A stretch of DNA of 64,000 nucleotides from Buxus sempervirens (lineage: Eukaryota > Streptophyta > Magnoliopsida > Buxales > Buxaceae), in assembly GCA_947561395.2 (NCBI GenBank), contig OX387183.1:34832853-34896852 (forward strand), in the 5' to 3' direction. Both the position numbers and the translations under genes were made by a program. This document shows positions 33,442-45,681 of this stretch, one piece after another. The notes under the pieces are model-generated. The model was not told the origin of the DNA. It was given only the letters and a program-made list of their open reading frames with translations, and made no database searches. Position 1 is the first letter of the stretch; each line of letters opens with the position of its first letter.

Positions 33442-34983
33442 CTAGGCCTTTATAGGCTCCAACCTTCCTTGCAGATTGATTCCCAACCCCTTCCCTGGAT
33501 GGAAATCCCACTCTTTTAGAACTTTCTTCACCATTTTTTCGGCGCATGTCAACTTCTCCTTATTTTTTAAACACCCCCCAAGTATGAAGTTGACTGTTTC
33601 AAACTGAAAAGAATGAAATGCAATTTTGTCGGCCGTTAATTTTACATTAATGAATGGCACATCAGGTGGTATGACCGGAGGGACTAAACTCTCAGCTAGG
33701 ACTGTTACCACCCTCTGACCCCTTATATATTTTACCCTTTGGTGAAGGTTAGATGGTATCACCCTAACTGAGTGGATCCACGGCCTTCCTAGGAGAAGAT
33801 TGAAGGCAGCAGGAATATCCATCACTTCGAATGTAATATTGAAGATATTCGGTCCGATAGTAATCGACAATTCAATCTCCCCTAGGGAGTGTGTTTTGGA
33901 GCTATCAAAAGCTCTCACTATCCTTCCGTTCTGTTTGATTCTGGATTGATCCAGACCAAGCCTAAGAAATGTGACCAAGGGACAGATGTTTAAGGCTGAC
34001 CCATTGTCTATTAGGACTCGGGCTATCATGCTACCCTTACAAAGCACTGTGATGTGCAAATGGTCTACATGATAACATCCGCCAAAGCTTATCTCGCTTT
34101 TAGAAAAGCTTATTACATTATAAGATAAGATCTGGCCGATCATCATCCAAAGCTGGTCTGGATTGATCGTTTTTGGCACATGAGCACTCTGAAGTACCTT
34201 TATTAATGAGTCCCCATGCTTTTCTGAATTAAGCAATAATCCCAGTATTGATATCTGGGCAGGGACTTTAATTAGTTGGTCGACAATATTGAATTCACTC
34301 TTTTTCAATATTTTTAAGAGGTCTGCTGCCTCATCAGTGATGACCTGGGGGGTGTCTTCCCCTATCTTGGCCTTCCCCTTCTGATTCTTTTTTGCCTCTT
34401 TCTTTTCTTTCTCTGATTCTTGCTCTTTTCTCTCGACACACCTTCCTGATCTCGTCATGAGATTTACTTCCTCTTGGCTCCAATCCCTAGCCACTGGGAT
34501 AGTGGTTGTAAAACCCTCGCTGTAGTTCCAAGGTACAGCGGTTTCTAAGTAGGAGGGTTTAGGAACATTGAATATTAGAGGCTGAAGGTGAGATCTTGGT
34601 GCAGGAGTTGATGTGGGAGTAGGGTTGGAAGGAGGCACTTCAATGACCAGAGGCGGCGATTGCTTGGGTTCCTTTGGTTGAGAGGATTTTAAGGTCGAAG
34701 AAGAAACAGAAGTGATTGATGCTGTGGTGGGGTCATAATTAATGACCAAAGGCGGTTTAGATGATGGAGTGGGTGGAGAAGCAACAGCTTGGTTACAGTT
34801 AATGATGAGAGGGGGTTTGGATATATTAAGCTGGGCCATGAGAGAAGCGGCCTGGTTTAAAGAGGCATTAATGTCCTCTGTAGTCTTGCCATTCTCTTTA
34901 TTTCCTGAAATGACATTGATTTGTTCCTCTATCTCTTCTTGGTCAAAATAGACCTTAACGGACGTCCTTATAGGCGCAATCAA
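33442..34983 (-). pseudogene. E2 gag C-terminus and protease region (fossil)
   Basis: Minus-strand frame with a Pro/Ser-rich linker, a basic stretch with KEKKEAKKNQKGKAKIGED, then an aspartic-protease-like segment: MIARVLIDNGSALNICP and, further on, FNITFEVMDIPAAFNLLLGRPWIHS. The protease would cut the Gag-Pol polyprotein. It ends 8 bp before the nested LTR at 30039-33434. The same region in E3 is interrupted at 63645 by another LTR. Confidence 0.85.
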
Positions 34984-35070
34984 CTGCGAGGGATCAAATG
35001 TCCTTGGTCTTGAAGAGACGGCCCCTACGAAATTGGAAGGGCCTACCCCATTATGCTGGGGCAGAGGATT

Positions 35071-36687
35071 CTAGCCAATGTCAGTCCTGGCGGGAGAGGG
35101 CGCAGCCGTGTTAAACAATAGGGTCTTCTGATCGATCAAATCCTGAATGGCATACTTTAATGGCCAGCACCTGTTTGTAGGGTGTCCTGGTGCACCCATA
35201 TGATATTCACAGGTGGTGGAGGGATCGAAGTTCTTTCCCTTTGAAGCATTCAGATTTGGTTCTTTCAGAGTGACATACCCTGCATTTAACAAGGTTGGGA
35301 AAAGCTGGGATGGAGTCACAGGAAGAGGGGAAAAGACCCTATTCCTCCTAGACGCCATCCAAGCATCCCTCTTCTCTTTTGAGAATACCCTTTTTTGGTT
35401 GGGCATTGCTGCTTGAGGAACATTAATGTTGAGAGGGTTTTGATAGGTCGATTGTGGTTGGACTGGCATGGATGGGGGTGCAGAAATGTTGATTTGGAGA
35501 GGTTTCTTGAAAGGCTAGGGTTGCACCATATTTACTTCCCCTTCCTTCTTCCCTCCATTCCTTCTTGCCCTATTTCTTTGCTTCTGGGTAGAAGAATCAG
35601 AAATGGGCTCCTGCTGACGAGCCGTGGCAGAGTGGTCATAGATTCTCCCGGATCTTATTCCATCTTCGATCCGGTCCGCGACTTGCACTAAGGCATCAAA
35701 ACTGGTGGTGATCTGACCCACCAAGTGGTTGTAAAATGGCTGCCCCAGTGTGCCAATAAAGGTGGTGACCATCTCGGGCTCCATCATGGGCGGCCTGACT
35801 TGGGAGGTGGCCTCTCTCCACCTTTCGGCATATTGTCTTACTGTCTCCTCGCTTCTCTTGCTCATTTTCATCATATCGTACCTGTCTGGCATGATGTCAG
35901 CATTGAATCAGTATTGAGCTAGGAAAACATCAGCCAGATCTTGCCACCTTCTGATTCTGCCATAGTCCACTGTTGTGAACCACCTCAAGGCTGCTCCAGT
36001 CAGGCTCCTCTGGAATAGTTGGATCAAGATGTCGTCATCCCAGCCAAATTGGCACAATGCCCCACAGTAGAGCTTCAGATGGCTCATTGGGCATCCTGTG
36101 CCGTTGTACTTCTCGAAGTCCGGGCACTTAAACTTGGCCGGTAGGCATACGTCGGGGTATATACACAGATCATTGAAGTTGGTACCGCCCAACGTGTTGG
36201 TCCCTTTTACTTCTTTCAGCTCTTCTTGGATTGATTCCAGCTTGTCCAAGAATTTTTTCTCCATTTCTACCCTCAGTCTTTCCTTCTCCTTCTCCTTCTC
36301 CCTCTCATATTTAGATTCCTCCTCCTGTATCAAGATAGGTTCGGGGGTTGGTTGGTAGAGTTCAGGTTGAGGTGGAATAGGTTGGACTGGTGGTGGAAGG
36401 TCAGCCTGGGGTTGAGCTGGTGGTCCATTGTGGGATGATGAAGCCTGGTGAGCCTGAGCCTGTGCTTGTTGCGCCTGCATCTGGGCCTAAGCCGCTTGGT
36501 TGGCCAACAGATTCTCTAGTAGTTTGGTCATCCCAGCCACTTGCTCCTGCAGTTGAGCAAAGGCTTCAGCAGACACAGTAGATTGTTCCTCAGCAGGATT
36601 CATGGTTGCTGTTCGGAGTCTCTGAGAACGTCGGGGAGCAATGGTTGCAGTAGGAATCGAAGACCTTTTGTAAAAGAAACAAGACAA
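35071..36687 (-). pseudogene. E2 gag (fossil)
   Basis: On the minus strand: an N-terminal helical part with FAQLQEQVAGMTKLLENLL, a Gln/Pro-rich linker and a Lys/Glu-rich helix. The retrotransposon capsid region follows, with KFKCPDFEKYNGTGCPMSHL, LFQRSLTGAALRWFTTVDYG and SKRSEETVRQYAERWREA. A zinc-binding-like stretch (CEYHMGAPGHPTNRCWPLKY, about 35190) ends it. This is the structural protein of the particle. The coding region is broken at a few points. Confidence 0.9.
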
Positions 36688-37695
36688 AGAAAACTATTAG
36701 TATCCCATTAAATCATGTTTACACACCTATGAATGCAGGCTTGGTGAACATGAGTTTGGAACTTGCATTATTTTCATTTTTTGCTTTTTTGGATTTTGGT
36801 TAACATAACCTTATTAAAAAGGAGGGTGATTGATACGAAAAAGATCAATCAAAAGAATTGTTGGAGCATTTTAGGGCACCCAACGTCCCACAGAAAGATG
36901 ATGTGCCTACAGTAAAAGCCTGTAGACAAATCAAGACTTGGAATCACGCAAGCTTCCAAGGGCTTATGAATTGGTTCGTATAAAAAAGACTAACCAATAT
37001 TGGAAAATTCTAGGGCTTCTTACATATCCCACAAAAGATGATGTGCCTACAGTAAAAGCCTATAGACAAATCAAGACTTGGAATCACGCAAGCTTCCAAG
37101 GGCTTATGCTTTGGAATTAAGGCTTCCACAACCTCCTGAAATTACGCAGGCTTTCAGGGGCCTATGAGTTTCTAAATTAAGGCTTTAGAAGGCCTATGAA
37201 GTTTTTGGAAAAGTCTGGAATTCCAGGCTTCCAGGGTCCTATGAGTTTCTAAATTAAGGCTTTAGAAGGCCTATGAAAAAATCTAGAATTTCAGGCTTCC
37301 AGGGTCCTATGAGTTTCTAAATTAAGGCTTTAGAAGGCCTATGAAGTTTTTTGAAAAATCTATAATTTCAGGCTTCCAGGGTCCTATAAGTTTCTAAATT
37401 AAGGCTTTAGAAGGCCTATGAAGTTTTTTGAAAAATCTGGAATTTCAGGCTTCCAGGGTCCTATGAGTTTCTAAATTAAGGCTTTAGAAGGCCTATGAAA
37501 TATTTTGAAAAATCTGGAATTTTAGGCTTCCAGGGTCCTATAAGTTTCTAAATTAAGGCTTTAAAAAGCCTATGAAATATTTTGAAAAATCTAGAATTTC
37601 AGGCTTCTAGGGTCCTATGAGTTTCTAAATTAAGGCTTTAGAAGGCCTATGAAATATTTTGAAAAATCTGGAATTTCAGGCTTCCAGGGTCCTAT
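36688..37695 (-). repeat. E2 leader minisatellite, first part (77-bp unit)
   Basis: Between the primer site and gag. The anchor GAGTTTCTAAATTAAGG (or a near match) recurs at 37166, 37243, 37311, 37388, 37465, 37542 and 37619, a 77-bp period with one 68-bp step. Before it, a longer direct repeat of about 70 bp starts at 36898 and 37037. The array is split by the solo LTR 37696-39979 and resumes at 39980. Confidence 0.88.
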
Positions 37696-39979
37696 TGTGA
37701 GACATGGGAAAAAATCACCGGAGTGATCATCCCTCCGTCAACACACGTGCTCAACGCAAAATTGGGAGAGTCGCCACCATTCATGATTTTGGGGTTAGAA
37801 TGGACACCAAAGAGTTCAAAATAAGCAAAAAGTGAAAAAAGAAGCATTCTAGGATAAAAATAATCATACTTGAAAATCAAATCCAGAGATGGGTAAGGGG
37901 ATTAGATTATGAACGGGGGAAAGTGTTAGGCACCCCCATTCATCCACACGAAGTGGTTGCCAAGTGTATATTCATGCAAAAACAAAGTAAGAAAGCTTGC
38001 TAAAAATCATGAGAAACCTTGAGAAAGGTCAAATGTATGATATCTCCACATGAAGATCTAAATGGATTTTAGATCCTCTCTTATGTCAATATCATTTCTG
38101 GAATATCTCAAAAGATGGAAATCAAAGCACAAGTTGCTAAAAAACCAAGTTGAATCAAATCCGGAAAATTTGGTAAAAAGTTTGCCATTTGCCTTAAAAT
38201 CATTCAAATCCAATTCTAAATTGAACCAAACCAAATCCATTTGAAAGATTAGGGTAAATAAGAGTCTCATGCAAAATTTCACTTCATTTCGATAAAAATC
38301 CTAGGAGTTATGCTCCTTTGAAGTTGCTGCTGGGGATTTTTAAAAGTGATAAGTGGGCAACTTTGGAAAATTGTCTAGAAAACTCCACAACATAAAAATC
38401 CACGAAATTTGGTGTGATTGAAGTTTGTATTGCCATATTTCAACAGAAACTAGCCTCATACAAAAATCCCTTCGGATGTGCCTTGGGTGGTCTCCCGAAC
38501 AGGCCCCGAAGATCACAGATTTACCCAGAAAAGTACAAATGAACAGTTCTGAGTAAATCGGCTACCAATAATTCAAATGGGATCCAACAATTATGAAACT
38601 AACTGGATTTGAAAATAGACTCATAAAGGAGTACTCAGAAATAAAAATCACTCGAATCGGACTTAAAACGAACACATGGCGGTCCGTCGAAGTGACAAGT
38701 TCTGTACTTGGACCTGAACTGTCCACTTATCTTCGACAGAGAGGTGTCAAAAATACGCTAGATAGAAATTTGTGAAATTTGGTGGACATAAACTAGACAG
38801 CCTCACCTTTCCCATGGTTCTGGAATCGTCCCAAAATTCATCCGGATGATAAAGTTATGGGCGTCCAAAGTAAGGGTACAGGTGCTGTCAAGCTAAGCCA
38901 CTTTTGAAGAAAACCAAATCCGAAAATTGATAAAATGTGTGTGATCCGTGTGAGATGAATCCAAAACCTTTGAAAAACATTTTAAAACACTCCAGAATTT
39001 GATTGAGGCCATTTATTGGAGATTTATCACAATGAATGTAATAAATCCCCAAATGTGAGCCTATTCACCAAAAAGTGTAATATGTGTGCAAGAGTGAAAA
39101 ACCAAGCAAGATCAATACAACAATATATCATGCATATAGATTCAACAAAATAGGTTCTAGCATAGCCTAGGGTTCCGTTCCATTATCGTTTCCCTCTGTT
39201 CTCTTTAAGATAATCAAGGGTACTTTGAATATGGAACGGTTTACAATCAATCAAAAAGGCCTTATGCTACATAGGTTCTAGCACTAGGGTCAATCCCCAG
39301 TCTCGTTTCTCCTAGATCCGCCTTCACGTTTTACGGCTAGGGGAGTCTTGAGATACTTTGAGCCGGGGAAGGATTTCCACACATACAAACAAGGCTTTAC
39401 ACTACAGAAAGGTAGAAGAAGAGATCTAGATCTAGGAATGTAAAGACAGAAAATAAAAATAAAAGTTGAGGCTTACCTGAGTTCTGGAGGCGATTCCACA
39501 GCGGTTTTCTTCTTCTCTTGGAGTTCTTCTTTGCGAGAATTCAAAACAAGAGTTGTGTTCCATTTGCTCAAGGAGGAGGCTCCTATTTATAGGCAAAGGC
39601 TAAGGTCATTGGTAGACACAACTTAATGTCTAGAACCCCTCCAACCTTAACCCTAAGGTCATTTCCGAGATTTCCCCTCATTTAATGAGGGACATGATGG
39701 TAACAAGTGATTTCTCTCGGAAAACCCTAATTTTGAGCAAACTTAAGGTATCCGGTATATCAGACCGGATAAAAAAGGGCCTTAAGGTATCCGGTACATG
39801 GTACCGGATACACTAAGGCTCACATGTATCCGGTATGAGTATCCGGATACAGGAAGGAGTACTTGTATCCGGATTGAGTATCCGGATACAGGTAAAAGTT
39901 TATTTTCTTCAAATTCTGTGCTGGCTTTCCAGGAGATAATGATTTTTGATGATTTTTTGTGCAATTTGGGGTGTCTACA
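37696..39979 (-). mobile_element. Nested solo LTR in the E2 leader (Tat-type)
   Basis: 2284 bp, TGTAGACACC to CATGTCTCACA on minus, with the target duplication CCTAT (37691-37695 and 39980-39984). TATA box 39584-39591 (minus). It has an internal primer-site copy GTGGCGACTC at 37768-37777, the leader motif near 39332, and four palindromes at 39748-39889. It contains no coding domain. Confidence 0.93.
39748..39889. repeat. Palindrome array in the LTR 37696-39979 (4 units, 39-bp step)
   Basis: Four 25-bp inverted repeats start at 39748, 39787, 39826 and 39865, exactly 39 bp apart, with arms of the type GTATCCGG / CCGGATAC. They lie between the LTR start and its TATA box. Spacing and unit length equal those of the arrays at 6000 and 63748, although the arms differ. 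Confidence 0.88.
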
Positions 39980-42601
39980 CCTATGAGTTTCTAAATTAAG
40001 GCTTTAAAAGGCCTATGAAGTTTTTTGAAAAATCTGGAATTTCAGGCTTCTAGGGTCCTATGAGTTTCTAAATTAAGGCTTTAGAAGGCCTATGAAATAT
40101 TTTGAAAAATCTGGAATTTCAGGCTTCCAGGGTCCTATGAGTTGATTTCTGAAATTCCAAGGCTTTTAGGTGCCTATGAGTTGATTTTCTGAAATTCCAA
40201 GGCTTTCAGGTGCCTATGAGTTGATTTTCTGAAATTCCAAGGCTTCCAGGTGCCTAAAATATTTTTGATTTCCCCTTAAGTGTCTTGAGTTAAAAAGAGA
40301 CTCAACTTACCCTTAAGGTGATTTATTCAAAATTTTTGAATGGCTATTTGCTTGGAATTCGAAGGTTTCCAAGTGACCTATGATTTGCTCTTTGGAAGAA
40401 ATCTTAACAGTTTGCACACTTTATTATGAAAGATTTCTCATTTGGAATTTGATCCATTTTAGGAATGGGTTGAGTTTCTTCCTTATTCTTGCATTGGATT
40501 GCATTTTAAGCTTGAAATATATTTTGAAAGCTTATGGTTATTTCCAGATTCAATCCTTAAGGTTGAAGTATGACCGGGTTGGTTATTTGACCCAATTCTC
40601 TTTTAATCACTTACTTCAATTAAGATGGGTTAAGTGCTCAACTTAGGTGAAAAGAGCCCAATACGAGCTTAACCCCTGAATCTAGGTGCTAGACCTGATT
40701 TTTGGTTTGAACAAGCTTTTACTGTGTCATTTCACCTTTGAATTGAGTTAATTTATTCAATTTAGGTGAATATGTCAAAAAATGATCTTGATCCCTTGAT
40801 TTAGATGAGTTTTGGGAAATTTAAGTGCCTTTTATCTTGTTCGGAACCCCTGACCCTTCGCTTATATTATTTAGGGATGGAAGGACCCAGAAAAGTTTGA
40901 TAAGCAAGGCTGAAACAGGATTTCGGCTTAAAACCGCGCACTCAGGACGGTTTGGCTTAAACCGCATTTATCCTGCGGTTGCAACTAAAATGCAGGAAAC
41001 CGCATATTCAAGGCGGTTTTAAGCCAGAAACAGATTTTCGGATTGTTTCTTTTCCCAATTGATTTTATTAGCTTGATTACTTGCCCAAACTCACTGTTCA
41101 CCATTGGGTGGCTTCCAGACTGCCCCAAATTGGGCATTTGACACATCAAATGGTACTAAAACCCATGTATACCATGAACTTTACAAGATTGCATAAGGGC
41201 ATTACAAATATGTACAAAAAGATCCCTTACAATAAAGGAAATGAACTATAATACAAATTTGCCTTCAAGGGCATGAATCAAAAATAAAAATACAATTTAG
41301 CCTTCTTGGGCTTGAGAAAGAGAATTTCTAAACTTAAGAGAGAAGGACCCTTTGTACCAGTAGCTCCTGGATGGCCTTCACACACTAATTTCCTGCAAAA
41401 AAAAAAAAAGGGTTAGCCATATTTAAACAGAGGAGGGCCTAGGCTCCCTCCCAAAAATGGACACCCAATGCATGGATTTTGAGACTTTTGGGTGCCTCCT
41501 AAGAGTATTTGGGTAGAATGACACCTAAGAAGAGTAAAAACTCTCTCTAAGGGCTACACCAATCCTAGGATAACAGCAACTTTCTAGGAAAACAAAATCC
41601 CAATCAAATGGACACCATAAGCTTGATTTTACAAAGTATAGTGGCCATTACAAGAAATAGACTGAAAATACCTTGTTATCTCATGTTTACCTTCAAGATG
41701 GTGACTATATCATACCTTGGATCACCTGAGCCGTGCAAGACGGCCTTCCCTCATTACAAACCCTTTTCCCATCACATTTGGTTTACTTTGGTCAAAACCG
41801 TGTTTCTCCACCTTCAAGCGTGGGGGTTTTGGGTTTTGGCTTATTGGCAACTTAGAGCTCAAGCCTAGTGTATGATCAGAATTCTAGATCCACCATGTCA
41901 TCACATCATTGGCTCAAAGCTTCTAAGGTGAATGTTTTCACTTTCGCTTTCTGAAGTAACGACCTCGGTGCGCCAAGCTACACACATTCTAGTTCAACTT
42001 CCTATAGGTGATAATTAGGCTGTGTAAAAAAATAGAAAAGGTGCTCAAGTGCATTTAAAATGTGGGTCACATTCATCACAACGTCCCACCCTTGCCACTC
42101 TTTTTCGTAGCCATGCAAGCACGACCACATTCACCAAGGCATGATATAGAGATCATTTGAGATAAATAAACATGAAAACATCCAATTAATAAAAAGAAAA
42201 CCTAGCATGCTCCATCTAAACATGCATTCACACAATCATCAAACTTGTAAGCATGTTATCAAGTTATACGAAATAGCATTCAATTATGGTGAGCATGCTT
42301 GATATGTTCAAAACATTTCTCAGAAATTCAGATTACATATTCATGACATTAAAGTCCTAATCAAAACATGCTTATCATGGAAACATGGCAACCTAGCATG
42401 GCAAGACTATCTAGGTCTCCTAACATAGTTTTGAGCATGACCAAAACATACAAACATCACATGCCCTATGACCATGGGTCTTGCATTCTCTAAAACCATA
42501 GGCATTCAAATCAGCATGCTTATTAAAACAAACCAAACAGCAAACAATCAAATAAAAGCAATCCAACATGCTAAGCAAACAACAATGGCTCAATTCCACC
42601 A
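39980..42601 (-). other. E2 5' leader: minisatellite remainder, palindromes, noncoding DNA
   Basis: 39980-40150 continues the 77-bp array. 40140-40255 holds about three 45-bp units (GATTTTCTGAAATTCCAAGG). Three 21-bp palindromes of the E2 LTR type start at 40932, 40960 and 40998 (steps 28 and 38). From 41020 to the primer site I see no gene. A short sense ORF1 of the Ogre kind was looked for and not found. Confidence 0.7.
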
Positions 42602-42620
42602 GTCCCCAGCAGAGTCGCCA
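42602..42620 (-). other. E2 primer-binding site
   Basis: Two bases inside the 5' LTR the minus strand reads TGGCGACTCTGCTGGGGAC. The position and TGG start are those of a tRNA primer-binding site. Ogre/Tat elements are reported to use a tRNA-Arg primer; whether this matches that tRNA exactly was not checked. Confidence 0.8.
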
Positions 42621-42622
42621 GT

Positions 42623-45048
42623 TGTGAGACATGGAAAATGTCACCTAAAGTGACCTCCTATATCGTCATGCGGGGATCGATAAATGTAAGAGTCGCTACC
42701 ATATATCCAAGTTAAGGTGTGAATGGGCACCAAAGGGTTCATCTATTCCAAATAGAGCCAAAGTAGCTCTAATACAAGGAAAAATCCAGAGATCAGGTAA
42801 GGGGAATTATTTATGAGCAGGGGAAGGTATTAGGCACCCCCACTCATCCGTCTAAGACAGTTGCCACATGCTTGCTCATGCTAAGGATTGTTTGCTAATC
42901 AAAAAAAGTAAACAAATGATGCTTAAAATAAGTAGAATGTATGTGATTATTCCACATGAGTAATCCAATGGATTTGGACTCTCCTCATGGATATATCACT
43001 TTAGAGCTTCATGAGTGAAGGAAAATCCAAGTAGAATTTGAAGAAAGCCAATTCAAGGCAAATCAAGAAAAATCAGATTATAGGAACTTGAAAGCTTAGA
43101 TTAACCACAAATCACTCAATTTAAATCCAAATCACATGAAACCAAAGCCATTAGGAAGCTGGTTTGAAATAGAGTACTCAGTGAAAAAAATCAGCTCAAT
43201 CCGATTTAAGACAAGAAAGAAATCCACATCTGTACCTACTGTTGTAAATAAAAAAAACGATGAGTAAGCAACTTGGAAACCTTATTTGTGGAGTCTGGCT
43301 CCATAAAAATACATGAAACTTTGCATAAATAGATGGAGTATGTGATGCCATCTTTCAAATGAAATAAACCTCACCCAAATCTCTATCCAGATGTGACTTG
43401 TATGCGCCTTTGAACAGGCCTTGAAGATCACAGATTAGCCCATGACTATGCTATTGAGCTGCTCTGAGTCAATCAAGCACACAGGAAACAAATCAGATCA
43501 AAATCTGTTGAAACCAATTGGAATGGAAAGTAGACTCCTCAAGGAAAACACAGAAACTGAAATCACTCAAAACGGATTAAAGTTGAGCAAATTGTGCACC
43601 ATCAAAGCAGCAAGTTTAGCAATCTGGGCTGAACTGACTTACAGACTTTGAACAGATGGTGTCAAAAAATGGCTCCATAAAAATGAGCGAAAATTTCCAG
43701 ATATAAACTAGACATACTCATCTATCACATGTCTTTGAAATCACTCAAAAATTCATCCGGAGGATGAAGTTATAAGCATTCTAAGACAGGCCACAGATGC
43801 TACCCTGTTTTGAAGATTTTTGAAGAAAAAGCCAAAACTAGTGCATGTGTGCAAGTGAATTTGACCAAGACACTTGGAAATCAAGAAAAACAATCTCATG
43901 AAGTTCTAAAATTCATTCTAAAGCCAATAATCTCAGATTTCCCGTATTAAACATGGAAATCCAAGATCTAGCTTATCCTTGCAAAAATAGTGAAAAGTGT
44001 GCTTAGTGGTGGAAATCAATTCTCTAGGAGAAGGCTGGAATCCATTACTATTGAGAGCAAGGATTCACACATTTTCTCCAGAAACAAATATACAATCATT
44101 AGAAAAATCATCCATAAGCTCAAAATAACCAAATAGCATGCTCTTCATCATTTGTAGGTTCTAAGCCTAGAGGATCCATTCCTACTTCTTTTTCCCAAGG
44201 CTTTCTCTTCACGTTTTAAGGCTAGAGAGAATTCCCAAGTACTTTGGAAGAAGTTTGGGGTTGCAAAAATACACAAAATGGCCTTACACTACAGAAAGGT
44301 AGAAGATGGGAGTTGGAATGTAAAGAATGTGCTAGAAACTGAACTAGAACATTACCTTTTGTAGCTTGAGTACTTGAGGTCGCAATCCAGCAGAGTTTCT
44401 CCTCTTCTTGCAGAGCTTCTAAGCTTCAAAATTATCAGCCATTTGCAAGAGGAAGACCACTCTATTTATAGGCACACTCAAGGGTATAAAAGTCCCAAGG
44501 GTATTCCAAAAAACTCTTCTAGATTATTCCAATTCTCACTAAAGGCTTGAATTGGAGTAATTTCGCAAGTTTCAGAGGGTGAAATAGGGAGTTCAAGTCC
44601 CTGAGAGAGAGGTAATCTGCGTAAATAAGCCTCAGAGATCGAGCCATTTCGCAAAATCCCGAAATAACCAAAACAGCATACACAATGCGATTTCCACAAA
44701 ACCGTCATTTTATGTGCGGTTTCTATGCAAATTCATCTCAACCGTACATACAGGGCGGTTCCAATTCAGTTACGCTCGTTATGATTGCTGTCGACGTGGC
44801 TCAACGGCCAAAACTTCTAGAAGCCTCGTGGCAGCTTACGCGAGAAGCATGAACATCAACCATGCTGTGTATGCGATTGCAACCGCACATACCGGTTGAG
44901 ACCAAATTCTCAAAAACCGTATATTCAGTACGGTTAGCACCATTCTTGAGTATTTTTGAGTGTTTGACACATATCAAGGCTCAAATAAAACATTTAAAGT
45001 TCTTTTTGAGTGTTCTCTCATGTTGAAGTGCAATTTGGGGTATCTACA
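42623..45048 (-). repeat. E2 5' LTR
   Basis: 2426 bp, partner of 14159-16590. TATA box 44463-44470 (minus), leader motif near 44211, palindromes 44672-44940, and an internal primer-site-like copy at 42690-42699. It is followed at 45049 by GTTAC, the target duplication. Transcription of E2 would start here and run leftward. Confidence 0.93.
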
Positions 45049-45672
45049 GTTACCTGAAAACTCGTCCGAATTTTTAGGAAACTTGTTCGACTAACAAGGT
45101 ATTTATTCAATTATGGCATTAAACAAATTTGTTTCCTTTAAGTTAAGGTCCTGTTATAAGTGGTTTCTTTCTTAAAGAATCTCAAATCTGCAAACTTCTT
45201 TAAATCTAAATCTTAGTTTTGGAAAATATCTCGTTAGAAGAGTCTATTATTGGAGGTTTCCTCTTTTAAAGGAATTCTAAAATTTAAAAATTCTTTTGAA
45301 TCTAAACCTACGTTTTGGGATCTTGATTTGTGAAAAGTAAGGGATCATGAACAAGACTCCTAGAAATAAAAAACACTTATCTTGGTTTGTGGATAAGATC
45401 AAAGAGGATAAGAACTCAAATTTAAAGCACTTTTCGTGAGTCTTAGTTAGTCTTATAACCTATTTTTTACTCATAAATTAATATAAAAACGATCAATCTT
45501 TATTTTAAATTTTTATTTTTGAAAGTATTCATAATGTTTAAATTTTTTTAAAATACTTTTATTTTAAATTATTATATTTATTTTGTAATAACAAACTAAT
45601 AACTGGTCCGAGTTGCCGAGTTACAAGGATAGATAACTTCCCGAATTACTAGGCCTATCCGGGTTTTTAAAC
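45049..45672. repeat. Right copy of block B, target of the E2 insertion
   Basis: Homologous to 11098-11703. Together with 14110-14158 it forms one continuous block that E2 split. No gene. It directly precedes the P450 promoter region. Confidence 0.75.
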
Positions 45673-45681
45673 AGTGTTTGG

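Larger units (their letters stand above)
14159..45048 (-). mobile_element. E2: Tat/Ogre-sized LTR retrotransposon with three nested solo LTRs
   Basis: Both LTRs are present (14159-16590 and 42623-45048). The target duplication GTTAC is at 14154-14158 and 45049-45053. Reading on the minus strand: 5' LTR, primer-binding site, long leader with a minisatellite, gag, protease, RT, RNase H, a second RNase H of the type diagnostic for Tat, integrase, two captured genes on the opposite strand, polypurine tract and 3' LTR. Span is 30,890 bp. After removing the nested solo LTRs and their duplications it is about 23.4 kb, in the range known for Ogre-like elements. In one sampled stretch of about 190 bp the two LTRs differ at five positions plus a small gap, so insertion is not very recent. 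Fossil, with multiple breaks. Confidence 0.93.

Noticed and set aside
40261-42601. An Ogre-type ORF1 upstream of gag
   Set aside because: Several short frames exist on both strands, but none is long or has a recognisable domain. The leader appears noncoding.
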